Of a stretch of DNA of 64,000 nucleotides, positions 1 to 9,135 are shown piece after piece. Positions within the stretch are counted from its first letter, which is position 1. Each line of letters opens with the position of its first letter. The position numbers and the translations under genes are program-made. This DNA comes from Streptomyces sp. ALI-76-A (GTDB taxonomy: Bacteria; Actinomycetota; Actinomycetes; Streptomycetales; Streptomycetaceae). Below the pieces are notes generated by a model that made no database searches, was not told where the DNA came from, and was given only the letters and a program-made list of their open reading frames with translations. The stretch lies in contig NZ_JASVWB010000002.1 in the NCBI RefSeq assembly GCF_030287445.1, forward strand, positions 4,774,001 through 4,838,000, given 5' to 3'.

Positions 1-353
1 TCGTCCGCCCCGGTCGCGGTCCGCGCCGACGTCCGCGCCCGCGGTTCCCCGTCCGCCGGGCCACCGTCGGGGGCTCCATCCGGGGCACCGGCCGGGGTCC
101 TGCCCGCCTTCTGGCCCCGCCGGGCATCCGCGAGCACCCAGTGCCGATGCAGTTCCACCAGTTCCTCGGGCGTCGCCCGGCACGCCCGCGCGAACCGTTC
201 GACGGGCGCGTAGTCCGCCGGTACGGCGTCCCCGTTGACGTACCGGTGAAGCGTGGACGCACTGGTGTGCAGCCGCTTCCCGAGGACCCCGTAACTGAGC
301 CCGGACCGCTCCTTCAACCGGCCTAACAGCTCCGAGAACTCGTCCCCCGCCAC
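1..353 (-). CDS. XRE-type helix-turn-helix regulator, N-terminal part (runs off the left edge)
   Basis: Read on the minus strand from a GTG at 353, preceded by an AGGGAGG ribosome site. The product begins VAGDEFSELLGRLKERSGLS and continues with SYGVLGKRLHTSASTLHRYVN, a Cro/C1-type helix-turn-helix whose recognition helix is around residues 26-38. The tail becomes rich in Gly, Pro, Ala and Arg before the window edge, as in Streptomyces XRE proteins that carry a long linker and a variable C-terminal part. It is probably a DNA-binding regulator. The C-terminal domain is outside the window, so no target or role can be given. Confidence 0.75.
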   Translation of the reverse strand, partial: MAGDEFSELLGRLKERSGLSYGVLGKRLHTSASTLHRYVNGDAVPADYAPVERFARACRATPEELVELHRHWVLADARRGQKAGRTPAGAPDGAPDGGPADGEPRARTSARTATGAD

Positions 354-568
354 CGATCCTCCCTCTCCCCGCGTCCTGGACCCTCGTTGCCAGGAGGAGG
401 TCATTCCCCCGGTTCAGGGCCATTGCCACCGTTCCGGCGTTCCGGTGTCCCGGCGGTGGTGGCGGCCGGGACGGATCGCCGCACAAGCTCGGATCATCCA
501 AGCACGCCGCTCCCGGCACCCGGCCGAGCGGCCCAGGCCGACACCCGTACCGCATCAGGGGGATACCC

Positions 569-1256
569 ATGTCCGCACGCACCCGTCGCACCCGCATGCT
601 CGTCGCCGCCGCGCTCACGGCCGCCACGCCGGCACTGACGGCGTGCGACAACGCAGAGGGAGTCCGCGACGAGGAAAAACCGGCGGGATCCCCGTCCACG
701 CGGGCGCCCACGGTCTCCGCCGCGCCCTCGCCCGAGGCGAGCGGCCCGACGTCCACGGGGGCGGGACAGGCGGACGCCGCGAACGCGTCCTCGGCGGACG
801 CGGCGGATGCGGCCGGCGGCGCGGCCGGTTCGAGCGGCACCACGGGCACCGGCGGCCGGTCGGCTTCGGCGGGCACCTCCGGCTCCGCGGGCACCTCCGG
901 CTCCGCGGGCACTTCGGGCTCCGCGGACACCTCGGCTGCCACCGGCACCTCCGGCGCTCGGACTCCTTCCAGGACACGGCGTCCGCCTCCACCGCCTGCA
1001 CCAGCGCCTCCACCCGGATGGCCGCGTCCGGCCGACGGCCGACACCGGGTTCGCCACCTGCCTCCAAGGGCTGAGATACGGCATCCGCGGCAACGACGAG
1101 TGGGGACTGCGCGTCCCCCGGTACCTGAGCCTGGGCCTGGCCGGACGAGCGGGAGGACCTGGCCCTGGAGTGGGCGGACGAGCCGTCCGGCACCCGGCCG
1201 GCCCGGTGGAGGGCGCGTCCGGCATCGCCTGGTGGTGGGACGCCGACCTCGCCTGA
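569..1256 (+). pseudogene. Broken lipoprotein gene (frameshifted)
   Basis: An ATG at 569 starts a good lipoprotein leader: basic MSARTRRTRM, a hydrophobic stretch and the lipobox LTAC at about residues 23-26. A Ser/Thr/Ala/Gly-rich linker with a repeated SAGTSG unit follows. From about 957 the frame gives only Arg/Pro-rich nonsense. Coding-like sequence continues first in frame 1 (DSFQDTASASTACTSAS) and then in frame 3 (DTGFATCLQGLRYGIRG, then NDEWGLRVPRYLSL). Two shifts are needed to join these pieces, so I read this as a decayed secreted lipoprotein of unknown function. A sequencing error at each point is the alternative. Confidence 0.5.
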
Positions 1257-1305
1257 CCCGACCTCGCCTGACCCGGCCCTGGCAGGCGCCGGCCGGGACC
1301 GGAGG

Positions 1306-2067
1306 TCAGTGCCCCGAAGCCAGGTCCAGCGTCCACCAGGGGCCGCCGGGGCCTGTCGCCCTGCCGACGCCCGCGTGGGTGTAGCGGCAGGTGAGGAGGA
1401 TCGCGCGGTGCGCGGAGCTGCGCATCCACACGTCCACCGCGGCCCGCGCGCCGGCGGGCCCGGCGGTGACGGTCTCCGCGACGGAGTCGGGGCGGTAACC
1501 GGCGGCCCGCATCCGCTCGCCGGGCGTGCTGCCGTCCGCGCCGGTGTGCGTGAGGCGGTGCCGACGCGCCATGTGCAGGCTGTGGGCGCGCGCCGCCCGG
1601 CGCAGCGCGCGGTGCGGGCGTACGGCCGGGCAGCCGGCCCGCTCCCGACGTTGATTCAGGGCGGCGACCAGCCGGTTCTCAGTGGTGCCGGGGCCTGCGG
1701 GGCCTGCGGGGAGTGTGAGACTTCTGGGGCCTGCCGGGGCTGTGTGGCTTGCGGGGCGATGGGGGCGTGACGGCTCGGGGCGGACCGCCGGGTGGCCCCA
1801 GCCCCAGCGCGGGCCCGGGCCGCCGGCCGGCTCCGCCTGCCAGTGACCGGGAGCCGGGACCGGCCACAGGGGCGCCCGATACGGGGGCGGCGGCTCGGGC
1901 GCGCGACCGGCCCAGGCCGGTGGCCCGCCCGCACGTTCCCAGGCAGGTGCCCCGAGTGCCCAGGAAGGTAGGAGGGTGACGGCCGCCAGCGCGAGAACGG
2001 CGCACAGAGCGGAGCGCAGAGTCGCGCGCAGGGCTGCTGAGCGCGTCGTCCGGTGCCTCCCGGTCAT
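1306..2067 (-). CDS. Secreted CAP/SCP-domain protein
   Basis: 253 aa from an ATG at 2067, with AAAGGGGAAAG just upstream. A longer in-frame extension exists but lacks a signal-peptide-like start. Residues 1-40 are a typical Sec signal (MTGRHRTTRS, then a hydrophobic core ending near ALG). A Pro/Ala/Gly-rich linker of about 80 residues leads to a C-terminal CAP (SCP/PR-1) domain: ENRLVAALNQRRERAGCPAV, HSLHMARRHRLTHTG, ERMRAAGY, and VWMRSSAHRAILL close to the end. Bacterial CAP proteins are extracellular; binding and proteolytic roles have been proposed for the family. It stands alone, so its partner is unknown. Confidence 0.75.
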   Translation of the reverse strand: MTGRHRTTRSAALRATLRSALCAVLALAAVTLLPSWALGAPAWERAGGPPAWAGRAPEPPPPYRAPLWPVPAPGHWQAEPAGGPGPRWGWGHPAVRPEPSRPHRPASHTAPAGPRSLTLPAGPAGPGTTENRLVAALNQRRERAGCPAVRPHRALRRAARAHSLHMARRHRLTHTGADGSTPGERMRAAGYRPDSVAETVTAGPAGARAAVDVWMRSSAHRAILLTCRYTHAGVGRATGPGGPWWTLDLASGH

Positions 2068-2207
2068 TTCTTTCCCCTTTCTTGTCCAGCTCTGGCTCGA
2101 AATCCACTCTTTTGTACGAGCAGGTTCCGCCGCTCCGTCCGGGGAGACACGGCCTTTTTCGGCGGGGTGCCTTCTCCCTTTCTTCCGTCCTTTTGTGTGG
2201 GGACCTG

Positions 2208-2335
2208 TCCTGCATCTGCGGCAGCCGGTCGCAGCGGTCCGCCTCGTCCATGACGTGGCTGGAGACCAGCAGCGGGGTGCCCTCCTCGACGGGCCGCTGG
2301 AAGACCTGCCACAGTTCGCGGCCGCCGAAAACCTC
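2208..2335 (-). pseudogene. ABC-transporter ATPase, C-terminal stub
   Basis: The minus frame reads FGGRELWQVFQRPVEEG, then TPLLVSSHVMDEADRCDRL. This is the D-loop to H-loop portion (SSHVMDEADRCDRL) of drug/ABC-2-type ATP-binding proteins. No Walker A, signature motif or start is present, and after LPQMQ the frame loses similarity. It is a relic of about 43 codons, upstream of and on the same strand as the CAP gene. The rest of 2068-2728 holds only a pyrimidine-rich leader and nothing I can recognise. Confidence 0.6.
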
Positions 2336-2728
2336 GGCGCACTCCTCGGCGAAAGGATCACCGAAGCGGCCGAGTGCTATGACGATGCACGCGGCCGACC
2401 ATCGGTCCGATCATCGCGCCCCCGTCTCGTCGGACCGGCGCGACTGCCGCCGCGGCTTCCGTCACCGCGGTGGCGGGGCGGCGGGAGGAGGCGTACCCGT
2501 CCGGGGCGGACGTGTCCGCCCCGGCGATCGGGGCGGGGGGCTCACACCTGCCGGGCTCGTCATGCCCCAGCGCCGACGCAAGGCAGGTACCACGGAATAA
2601 GGTGAAACGGCAAAAAATCGGGCATACCCCTACGTGTGGAGCCTGGTGGATCACGTCGACGCCGGGCCCTGATGGTGAGAGGCCCGGTGGGACGGAGAGC
2701 CGGTTCGGCGAGAGTGAGATGAGCGGCC

Positions 2729-5191
2729 ATGGAGCGGCGTACCGACGAGCCGGCGGTGGATCCCGGTCCGCATGCCGTCGGCGAGGCGCTCACCGCGCAC
2801 GCGACCGTCGACGAACACGGCACCGTGACCGGCTGGAACGAGGGCGCCGAGCACCTCCTCGGCTACGCGGCGACGCAGATACTGGGCCGGCCGGCCGCCG
2901 TACTCCTCGCCGAGGTGCCCGCGGCGAGCGACCTCCCGCCCTTCCCGGAACTGCCGAGATGGCACGGCACCCTCGCCCTGCGGCATCGCGACGGACACCG
3001 CGTCGAGGCCAGGGTGCTGGCGCATCACCGCACGCCCGACGACGGGACACCCGACTGGTTCCTGGTCTGTGCCGTGACCGGGGCGCAGCCCCGCCCCGAC
3101 GACGAGGCGCTCGTGCGGCAGGGTTTCCTCCAGTCCCCGTCCTGCGCGACCTCGGTGCACGACACCGACCTGCGCCTGCGGAGGTCGAACCGGTCCTCGC
3201 AGGGCGCACTGGGCCTGAGCGACGACGAGATGCGCGGGCTGCGGCTGTCCGACGTGCTGGACGACCCCGCGATCGGCGAGGTCGAGCGGCGGATGCAGAG
3301 GGCCCTGCGGACCGGTGAGCCGCAGTACATGGAAAACCACGCGCGCGCCCCCGGCGAGACCCGTGAGCACGCCTGGTCGGTCCACATCCACCGCCTGGAG
3401 GCCGCGGACGGCCGTGTCCTGGGCGTGGCCACCACCGGGCACGACATGACGGAGCAGTACTGGGCCCGCAAGCGCCTCCAGCTGATCGCGGAAGCCGGCC
3501 GGCGCATCGGCAGCACGCTCGACGTGACCCGCACGGCGCAGGAACTGGCGGACGTGGCGGTCCCGGACCTCGCCGACTTCGTCAGCGTCGACCTGCTGGC
3601 GTCCCTGGACGACCTGCCCGAGGCGGCACCGGTGAGCCCGGCGGCGGACCGGGCCCTCGCCCTGCGGCGCATCGCCCACCGGTCCGTGTACCCGGGCACC
3701 CCCGAGGCGGTCGTCGCGCCGGGCGCGCTGGACGAGTACCCGGAGGGTTCCCCGCCGGTGCGCAGTCTGAGATCGGGTCGCGCCATGCTGCACCAGGTGA
3801 CCGAACCCGCCATCACCGACTGGGTGGCCCACGACCCGGTCCGGACCTCCCGGATCCGCGATTTCGGCTTCCACTCGGTGATGACGGTCCCGCTCTCCGC
3901 GCGCGGGACGACCCTGGGCGTCGCCGTCTTCCTCCGGCACCGGCATCCCGACCCGTTCCAGCAGGACGACCTGGTCCTGGCCGAGGAACTGGCGGCCCGC
4001 GCGGCGGTCTGCGTCGACAACGCCCTGCGCTACACCCGCGAACGCGCCACCGCCGTCACCCTTCAGCGCAGCCTGCTGCCGCAGAGCCTGCCCGAGCAGA
4101 CCGCGGTGGACGTCGCCTCCCGCTATCTCCCGGCGGGCGCCCGCGCCGGGGTGGGCGGGGACTGGTTCGACGTGATCCCGCTGTCCGGAGCGCGGGTGGC
4201 GCTGGTCGTGGGCGACGTCGTGGGCCACGGCATCCACGCCTCCGCGACCATGGGCAGGCTGCGCACCGCGGTCCGCACCCTGGCCGACATCGACCTGCCG
4301 CCCGACGAACTGCTCACCCATCTCGACGACCTGGTGGGCCGCCTGGCCACCGAGGCGGAGGGCGCCGAGCGCGCCGCCGGGAACGGGGAGACCGCGGGAG
4401 ACGTCGGCGCGACCTGCCTGTACACGGTGTACGACCCCGTCTCCCGCCGTTGCACGCTCGCCCGGGCCGGGCATCCGCTGCCGGCCGTGGCCGGCCCGGA
4501 CGGCACCGTGGAGCTGCTCGACCTTCCGGCGGGGCCCCCGCTGGGCCTGGGCGGACTTCCCTTCGAGTCGGTCGAGATCGAACTGCGGGAGGGCAGCCTC
4601 CTCGCCCTCTACACCGACGGACTGGTCGAGTCCCGGGACCACGACGTCGACGTCGGCGTCTCCCGGCTGCGCCAGGCCCTCGCCACTCCCGCGCCCTCCC
4701 TGGACGTCCTGTGCGACCGGGTGCTGGGGTCCGTCCTGCCCCGGCGGCCCACCGACGACGTCGCCCTGCTCGTCGCCCGCACCCGGGCGCTCGACGCCGA
4801 CCGGGTCGCCGCCTGGGACGTGGCCGCCGATCCCTCCGCCGTCGCCGAGGCGCGCAAGCACGCCCTCGGGCGGCTGGAGGCCTGGGGCCTGACCGACGAG
4901 GCGTTCGTCACCGAGCTGATCGTCAGCGAACTGGTCACCAACGCCATCCGGCACGGCCGGCCGCCCATCCAGCTGCGCCTCATCCACGACGCGAGCCTCA
5001 TCTGCGAGGTGTCGGACGCCAGCAGCACGGCCCCCCACATGCGCCGCGCCCGCGCCTACGACGAGGGCGGCCGCGGCCTGCTCCTGGTCGCCCAGCTGAC
5101 CCGGCGCTGGGGCACCCGCCCCACGCCCACCGGCAAGACGATCTGGGCGGAACAGAACATCGGCTCCGCCCCGCCGCCGTTCTCCGCCTGA
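2729..5191 (+). CDS. PAS-PAS-GAF-SpoIIE phosphatase with C-terminal HATPase domain (RsbU/RsbW-like)
   Basis: 820 aa. Domain order: PAS (about 20-120, TVTGWNEGAEHLLGYA), second PAS (about 125-245), GAF (about 250-435), PP2C/SpoIIE phosphatase (about 445-640) and an anti-sigma-factor-type HATPase (about 690-815). The phosphatase has its metal-binding motifs (VGGDWFDVIPL, VVGDVVGHGIHASA, LALYTDGLVE). The ATPase has the N-box ELIVSELVTNAIRHG and the G-box GRGLLLV. In the family, such proteins dephosphorylate an anti-sigma-factor antagonist after sensing a small ligand or redox signal through PAS/GAF, while the HATPase may be the opposing kinase. No anti-sigma antagonist lies beside it. It has no membrane segment and is likely cytoplasmic. 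Confidence 0.9.
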   Translation: MERRTDEPAVDPGPHAVGEALTAHATVDEHGTVTGWNEGAEHLLGYAATQILGRPAAVLLAEVPAASDLPPFPELPRWHGTLALRHRDGHRVEARVLAHHRTPDDGTPDWFLVCAVTGAQPRPDDEALVRQGFLQSPSCATSVHDTDLRLRRSNRSSQGALGLSDDEMRGLRLSDVLDDPAIGEVERRMQRALRTGEPQYMENHARAPGETREHAWSVHIHRLEAADGRVLGVATTGHDMTEQYWARKRLQLIAEAGRRIGSTLDVTRTAQELADVAVPDLADFVSVDLLASLDDLPEAAPVSPAADRALALRRIAHRSVYPGTPEAVVAPGALDEYPEGSPPVRSLRSGRAMLHQVTEPAITDWVAHDPVRTSRIRDFGFHSVMTVPLSARGTTLGVAVFLRHRHPDPFQQDDLVLAEELAARAAVCVDNALRYTRERATAVTLQRSLLPQSLPEQTAVDVASRYLPAGARAGVGGDWFDVIPLSGARVALVVGDVVGHGIHASATMGRLRTAVRTLADIDLPPDELLTHLDDLVGRLATEAEGAERAAGNGETAGDVGATCLYTVYDPVSRRCTLARAGHPLPAVAGPDGTVELLDLPAGPPLGLGGLPFESVEIELREGSLLALYTDGLVESRDHDVDVGVSRLRQALATPAPSLDVLCDRVLGSVLPRRPTDDVALLVARTRALDADRVAAWDVAADPSAVAEARKHALGRLEAWGLTDEAFVTELIVSELVTNAIRHGRPPIQLRLIHDASLICEVSDASSTAPHMRRARAYDEGGRGLLLVAQLTRRWGTRPTPTGKTIWAEQNIGSAPPPFSA

Positions 5192-5365
5192 AAGCGGCGC
5201 CGAAGCGCCCAGGGTGTTCACCGGCCGGAACCCAGGCCGTAATCTTTCCGTCTTCCCTCGCTGGAGCCCCGACGGGCCGCTCCTCCTCAGGGGGAAGACG
5301 TCCCGGACGGGAAAAACCGTACTCACCGTACTCATCCACGCGAATCCACTAAAAAATTGAGACAT

Positions 5366-6763
5366 ATGAAGCCGCAGGGTTCTTCACGAATAGACGGCAG
5401 GGCCGCGGCCTCCGTGTGGCGTCGACCGCGGGCGAGGCTCTGGGCCGTGGCGGGTGTGGTGGCACTCGGGTTCCTCGTCGCGCTGGAGATCGCCGCCCGC
5501 CGCCACGGCCTGTCCGGTCCGATGACCCACCAGGTGCGTGAGCTGGTACTGCCCCCCAAATCGGGGCCCCTGCTGTACGCCGGCATGGCCCTGACGCTCG
5601 TGGTGCTGCCCTGGCGGCAGCGGTTCGTCGCGGTCGCCGCAGCGGTCGGCATCGACCTCGTCCTCGCGCTGGTCCGCCGGCTGGCGGACGCCGGGACGAC
5701 CGGCGGACACCCCTTCGGCAACGGCGCGTTGTGGGTGATCCTGGGGTGCGCGGTGCTCGCCGTCACGCGCCGCACCGGCCGGGAACGGGTGCTGCTGTTG
5801 CAGGGTGCCGGGCTGGGCCTGCTGCTGATGGCCGGCCGCAAGGCGGGAGACACCTGGCTGCTCATCACCTCGAAGACCCGCCCGGAGGTGCTCGACCAGT
5901 ACGTGGCGACCGCCGACCAGGCCCTGGGCAACCCGTCGTGGCTGGTGGGCCGGATGGTCACGGCCACCGGTGCGATCGGCTTCAACACCCTCGACTTCGT
6001 CTACGGTCAGCTCGCGGTGGCCGGGGTCCTCGTCGCGCTGTACCAACTGCGCGGGGTGGCGGCCGAGCGCCGATTCCCGCGCCACCACCTGGTGCGGACC
6101 TTCCTGGTGATCGGCCTGCTCGGACCGGCCGTCTACATGATCTTCCCGGTGGTCGGACCGATCTTCGCCTACGGCAACGGCACCGAGTACTGGGCGGGGG
6201 TCAGCCTGTGGGCGGAAACGCACTCGAGCGCACAGTGGGCGGTCGCCGAGGTGTGGCCGCAGACACCGCCACCGCTCGGCACTCCGCACCCCATGCCGTT
6301 CGACGAGATCACCCCGCGCAACTGCATGCCCAGCCTGCACACGGCATGGGCCGTCGTGATCTTCATCCACACCCGGACGGGCCCGAGGGCACTGCGCTGG
6401 GCGGGCACCTTCTGGCTGATCGCCACGCTGACCGCGACGCTCGGCTTCGGCTACCACTACGGCGTGGATCTCCTCGCCGGTGTGGTGTTCGCGCTCACGA
6501 TCGAGGCGGCGCTGCGCTCGCACGACCACGGCTGGCCCCGGGCAGGCGTCCGACTGGTCGCCCACGGCACCACGGTCTTCGTCGCGCTCCTGGTGTCGTA
6601 CCGCTGGCTCCCCCGGGAGATGGCCGACCACCCGTGGGCCTACGGACCCCTCCTCGTCCTGGCGATGAGCTCAGTGATCCACGGCTACCTGCGGACCACC
6701 AGCCGCTGGGCACCGGACACCGCCGCGGAGCGGCAGCCGGCACGCCGGCGCGAACTGGTGTGA
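5366..6763 (+). CDS. PAP2-family membrane phosphatase / inositol-phosphotransferase-like
   Basis: 465 aa from an ATG at 5366; a TTG at 5357 is an alternative, and neither has a strong ribosome site. About ten hydrophobic segments are seen. The C-terminal half carries the PAP2_3 (Aur1/Ipt1-like) signature: NCMPSLHTAWAVVIF and then GYHYGVDLLAG, with the catalytic His of each motif present. Relatives dephosphorylate lipid phosphates or transfer inositol phosphate at the membrane. The N-terminal roughly 150 residues are poorly conserved helices. No neighbour suggests the substrate. Confidence 0.8.
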   Translation: MKPQGSSRIDGRAAASVWRRPRARLWAVAGVVALGFLVALEIAARRHGLSGPMTHQVRELVLPPKSGPLLYAGMALTLVVLPWRQRFVAVAAAVGIDLVLALVRRLADAGTTGGHPFGNGALWVILGCAVLAVTRRTGRERVLLLQGAGLGLLLMAGRKAGDTWLLITSKTRPEVLDQYVATADQALGNPSWLVGRMVTATGAIGFNTLDFVYGQLAVAGVLVALYQLRGVAAERRFPRHHLVRTFLVIGLLGPAVYMIFPVVGPIFAYGNGTEYWAGVSLWAETHSSAQWAVAEVWPQTPPPLGTPHPMPFDEITPRNCMPSLHTAWAVVIFIHTRTGPRALRWAGTFWLIATLTATLGFGYHYGVDLLAGVVFALTIEAALRSHDHGWPRAGVRLVAHGTTVFVALLVSYRWLPREMADHPWAYGPLLVLAMSSVIHGYLRTTSRWAPDTAAERQPARRRELV

Positions 6764-7470
6764 GTCCCGCGGTGAGTGGCTGTCTCCGCAGGACGTCGAC
6801 ACGCGCGTGAGGCCTGTCGCCCCGGTGACCGACGGGCCCGGCAGCGAGAGCGCGGAGAGCCCCGGTCACGCACAGGCCCCAGGCCCGCCGACCCCGCTCG
6901 GCCGGCCTACAGATCCCCTCCCCCCGGGTCTCGCTGTCGCCCCGCCTGAGAAGCACCCGCGCCGGCCCGGAACGGCGGACTGCGCGGAGTCGGGTTCGGG
7001 GGCCGCTGCCCGCACGGCGGGACCTGGGCTCGGCGGTCCGTGCGGCGCGGGGCCGGCCGGCCACGGCCGCCTCGCCTGCTCGCGGGCGCGCTGTCCGTGC
7101 CCGCCGTCACGGTGGTGAGCGCGCGGTCGGCTTCCTCGCACCGCCCACATCGGTCCACGGGATGTTTTCAGCCACCCTTGAGTCATTCCGCAAAAGCGGC
7201 GAAAGGCGGGAAAGGCCCCGTAGCGGTCGCGTATCCGCGCAGGACGCCCGACCGTGCGCCGGAATGTTACCGGCGCCCCAGGACGATCCGTCCGTCCCTG
7301 CGGCACCATCGAGTGGTGCTCCCTCCGTATGTCCCGGCCGCCGGTGCCCGGAACGGGGATTCCGGGGGCCGCGCCGCAACCGCAGTGGCTGAAAACGTGT
7401 CTTTGGACGCGTGGCCGACGCTCCGGGGCGAGTGAGTCTCCGGCAGCACAGGCGGCCTTGGGGGGTTGGA
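6764..7470. other. Intergenic region, about 700 bp
   Basis: Open frames here are GC-rich shadows without ribosome sites or recognisable domains. A long minus-strand frame (to 7507) overlaps the start of the kinase gene and reads as composition-driven Arg/Pro/Gly. The stretch 7141-7440 is less GC-rich and probably holds the promoter of the kinase gene, but I cannot assign a -10/-35 with confidence. Confidence 0.4.
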
Positions 7471-9135
7471 ATGAACACGTGGGGAGTGCCCGGATACACC
7501 GAGTCACTGGAACTCGGATCAGGGGCGAGCGGGCGGGTCGTGCTCGCCGTGCACGAGGGAACCGGCGTTCCGGTCGCGGTGAAGTACCTCAGTGAGTCAC
7601 TGCGCACCCGGCCGGGCTTCGTCCGTGAGTTCAGGGCGGAGGCGCGGCTGCTCGGCGGCCTGGAGAGCCCGTACGTCACCGGTCTGTACGAGTACGTCGA
7701 GAGCCCGGACGGCGCCGCCATCGTGATGGAGCTGGTGGACGGGGTCTCGTTGCGGACCCTGCTGGCCGGCGAGGGACCGCTCGGTCCCGAGGCGGCGCTC
7801 GTGGTCCTCAAGGGCTCGTTGCTCGGCCTGGCCGACGCGCACCGTGTCGGTGTCGTGCACCGCGACTACAAACCGGCGAACGTCCTGGTCGTACCCGACG
7901 GCTCGTCCAAGCTGGTCGACTTCGGGATCGCGGCGGACGCCGGCACCAGCGTCGGCGTGGCGGGAACCCCCGCCTACATGGCCCCGGAGCAGTGGACCGG
8001 CGCCCCCGCCTCTCCCGCCGCCGACGTGTACGCGGCGACCGCCACGTTCTTCGAGTGCCTGACGGGCCGCAAGCCGTACCCGGGCCAGAACCTCGCCGAA
8101 CTCGCGCTCCAGCACGTCGACGCGCCGGTCCCCGCCGAGGAGGCCCCCGCCGCGGTGCGGGAGCTGGTCCGGCGCGGCCTGGCCAAGGACCCGCGGGACC
8201 GGCCCGCACACGCCGAGGAGTTCGTCACCGAACTGGAGGCGGTCGCGGGCGCCGCCTACGGGCCCGACTGGGAGGAACGCGGCCGGGGCCGGCTCGCCGC
8301 GCTGGTGGCCCTGGTACCGCTGCTGCTGCCGTCGGCCCGCAGCACCCCGCGCACCACCACGGACTCCGCGCGCACGGTGCTGAGCCCCGAACCGGGCCTC
8401 GGCCGGGCGGGGCCGTGGCGTCCCGGCCGGCCGGGGATGCTGGTGGCCGGCGCGGCCGTGCTGCTGGCCGTCGTCCTGTCCTACGGCGGCCGGCAGGGCC
8501 CCGCAGCGGATCCGCAGCAGGCGGCGCGGGCCCTGGCCACCACCAGTGCCCGGCCCGGCGTGGAACCGGGCGGGCCCGGCTCTCCGGCCGCGTCGGCGGC
8601 CACCGAGGGCTCGCCGCTCCCGACGTCCACCGCGTCCACCGCGTCCGCCGGCCCGTCACTCTCGGCCCCGGCGACGGCCGGCCCCGGCGGGCCCTCGGTG
8701 TCCGCCGGCACCACGGCCACGGCCACGGCCCCGGAGACGACGGCACCCGGCGCGGCGACCACCGAGGCGGCCCCGACGACCACCGCCCCGACCGCACCGG
8801 CCGCTTCCGCCGTCAAGGACGTCACGGTGTCCAGCTTCCAGCAGACGGGCACGACGACCGCCTCGGCGACGATCGACATCACCACGGACGGCACCGGGCC
8901 GGTCTCCCTCACCGTCTCGTGGTCCACGGGCGACACCGGGCTCCGGCTCGGCACCACCCCGGACGGTCCGCCCCAGACGTTCGAGCGCGCCGGCGCCACC
9001 CAGTACACGCTCACCGTCGACCACACCTTCCAGGGCAACGGCTGCTACTGGGCGGTGCAGGCCACGACGACTCCCGCCGCCGCCGACGGCGGCGCCTCGC
9101 GGCAACTCGTGACCAGGCGGTGTGACATCCGATGA
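7471..9135 (+). CDS. Membrane-bound eukaryotic-type Ser/Thr protein kinase
   Basis: 554 aa from an ATG at 7471 (GGGGGTTGG upstream). The kinase domain covers about 9-270: the glycine-rich loop LGSGASGRVV, Lys in VAVKYL, the catalytic loop VVHRDYKPANVLV (Tyr for the usual Leu, common in Streptomyces), DFGIAAD, and the APE-like AYMAPEQW. A hydrophobic segment at about 330-350 (MLVAGAAVLLAVVLSYGG) is followed by a long Ser/Thr/Ala/Pro stalk and a C-terminal beta-rich extracellular domain with VDHTFQGNGCYW and a conserved end Cys. It overlaps the next gene by ATGA. The layout suits an envelope sensor that phosphorylates cytoplasmic targets. The extracellular ligand is unknown; no PASTA repeats are present. 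Confidence 0.92.
   Translation: MNTWGVPGYTESLELGSGASGRVVLAVHEGTGVPVAVKYLSESLRTRPGFVREFRAEARLLGGLESPYVTGLYEYVESPDGAAIVMELVDGVSLRTLLAGEGPLGPEAALVVLKGSLLGLADAHRVGVVHRDYKPANVLVVPDGSSKLVDFGIAADAGTSVGVAGTPAYMAPEQWTGAPASPAADVYAATATFFECLTGRKPYPGQNLAELALQHVDAPVPAEEAPAAVRELVRRGLAKDPRDRPAHAEEFVTELEAVAGAAYGPDWEERGRGRLAALVALVPLLLPSARSTPRTTTDSARTVLSPEPGLGRAGPWRPGRPGMLVAGAAVLLAVVLSYGGRQGPAADPQQAARALATTSARPGVEPGGPGSPAASAATEGSPLPTSTASTASAGPSLSAPATAGPGGPSVSAGTTATATAPETTAPGAATTEAAPTTTAPTAPAASAVKDVTVSSFQQTGTTTASATIDITTDGTGPVSLTVSWSTGDTGLRLGTTPDGPPQTFERAGATQYTLTVDHTFQGNGCYWAVQATTTPAAADGGASRQLVTRRCDIR

Noticed and set aside
2651..5365. 904-codon open frame on the minus strand
   Set aside because: It is the shadow of the PAS/GAF/SpoIIE gene; composition is His/Gln/Arg/Gly-driven and has no domain.
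6866..7507. 213-codon minus-strand ORF upstream of the kinase
   Set aside because: It overlaps the kinase start, lacks a ribosome site and has low-complexity composition.
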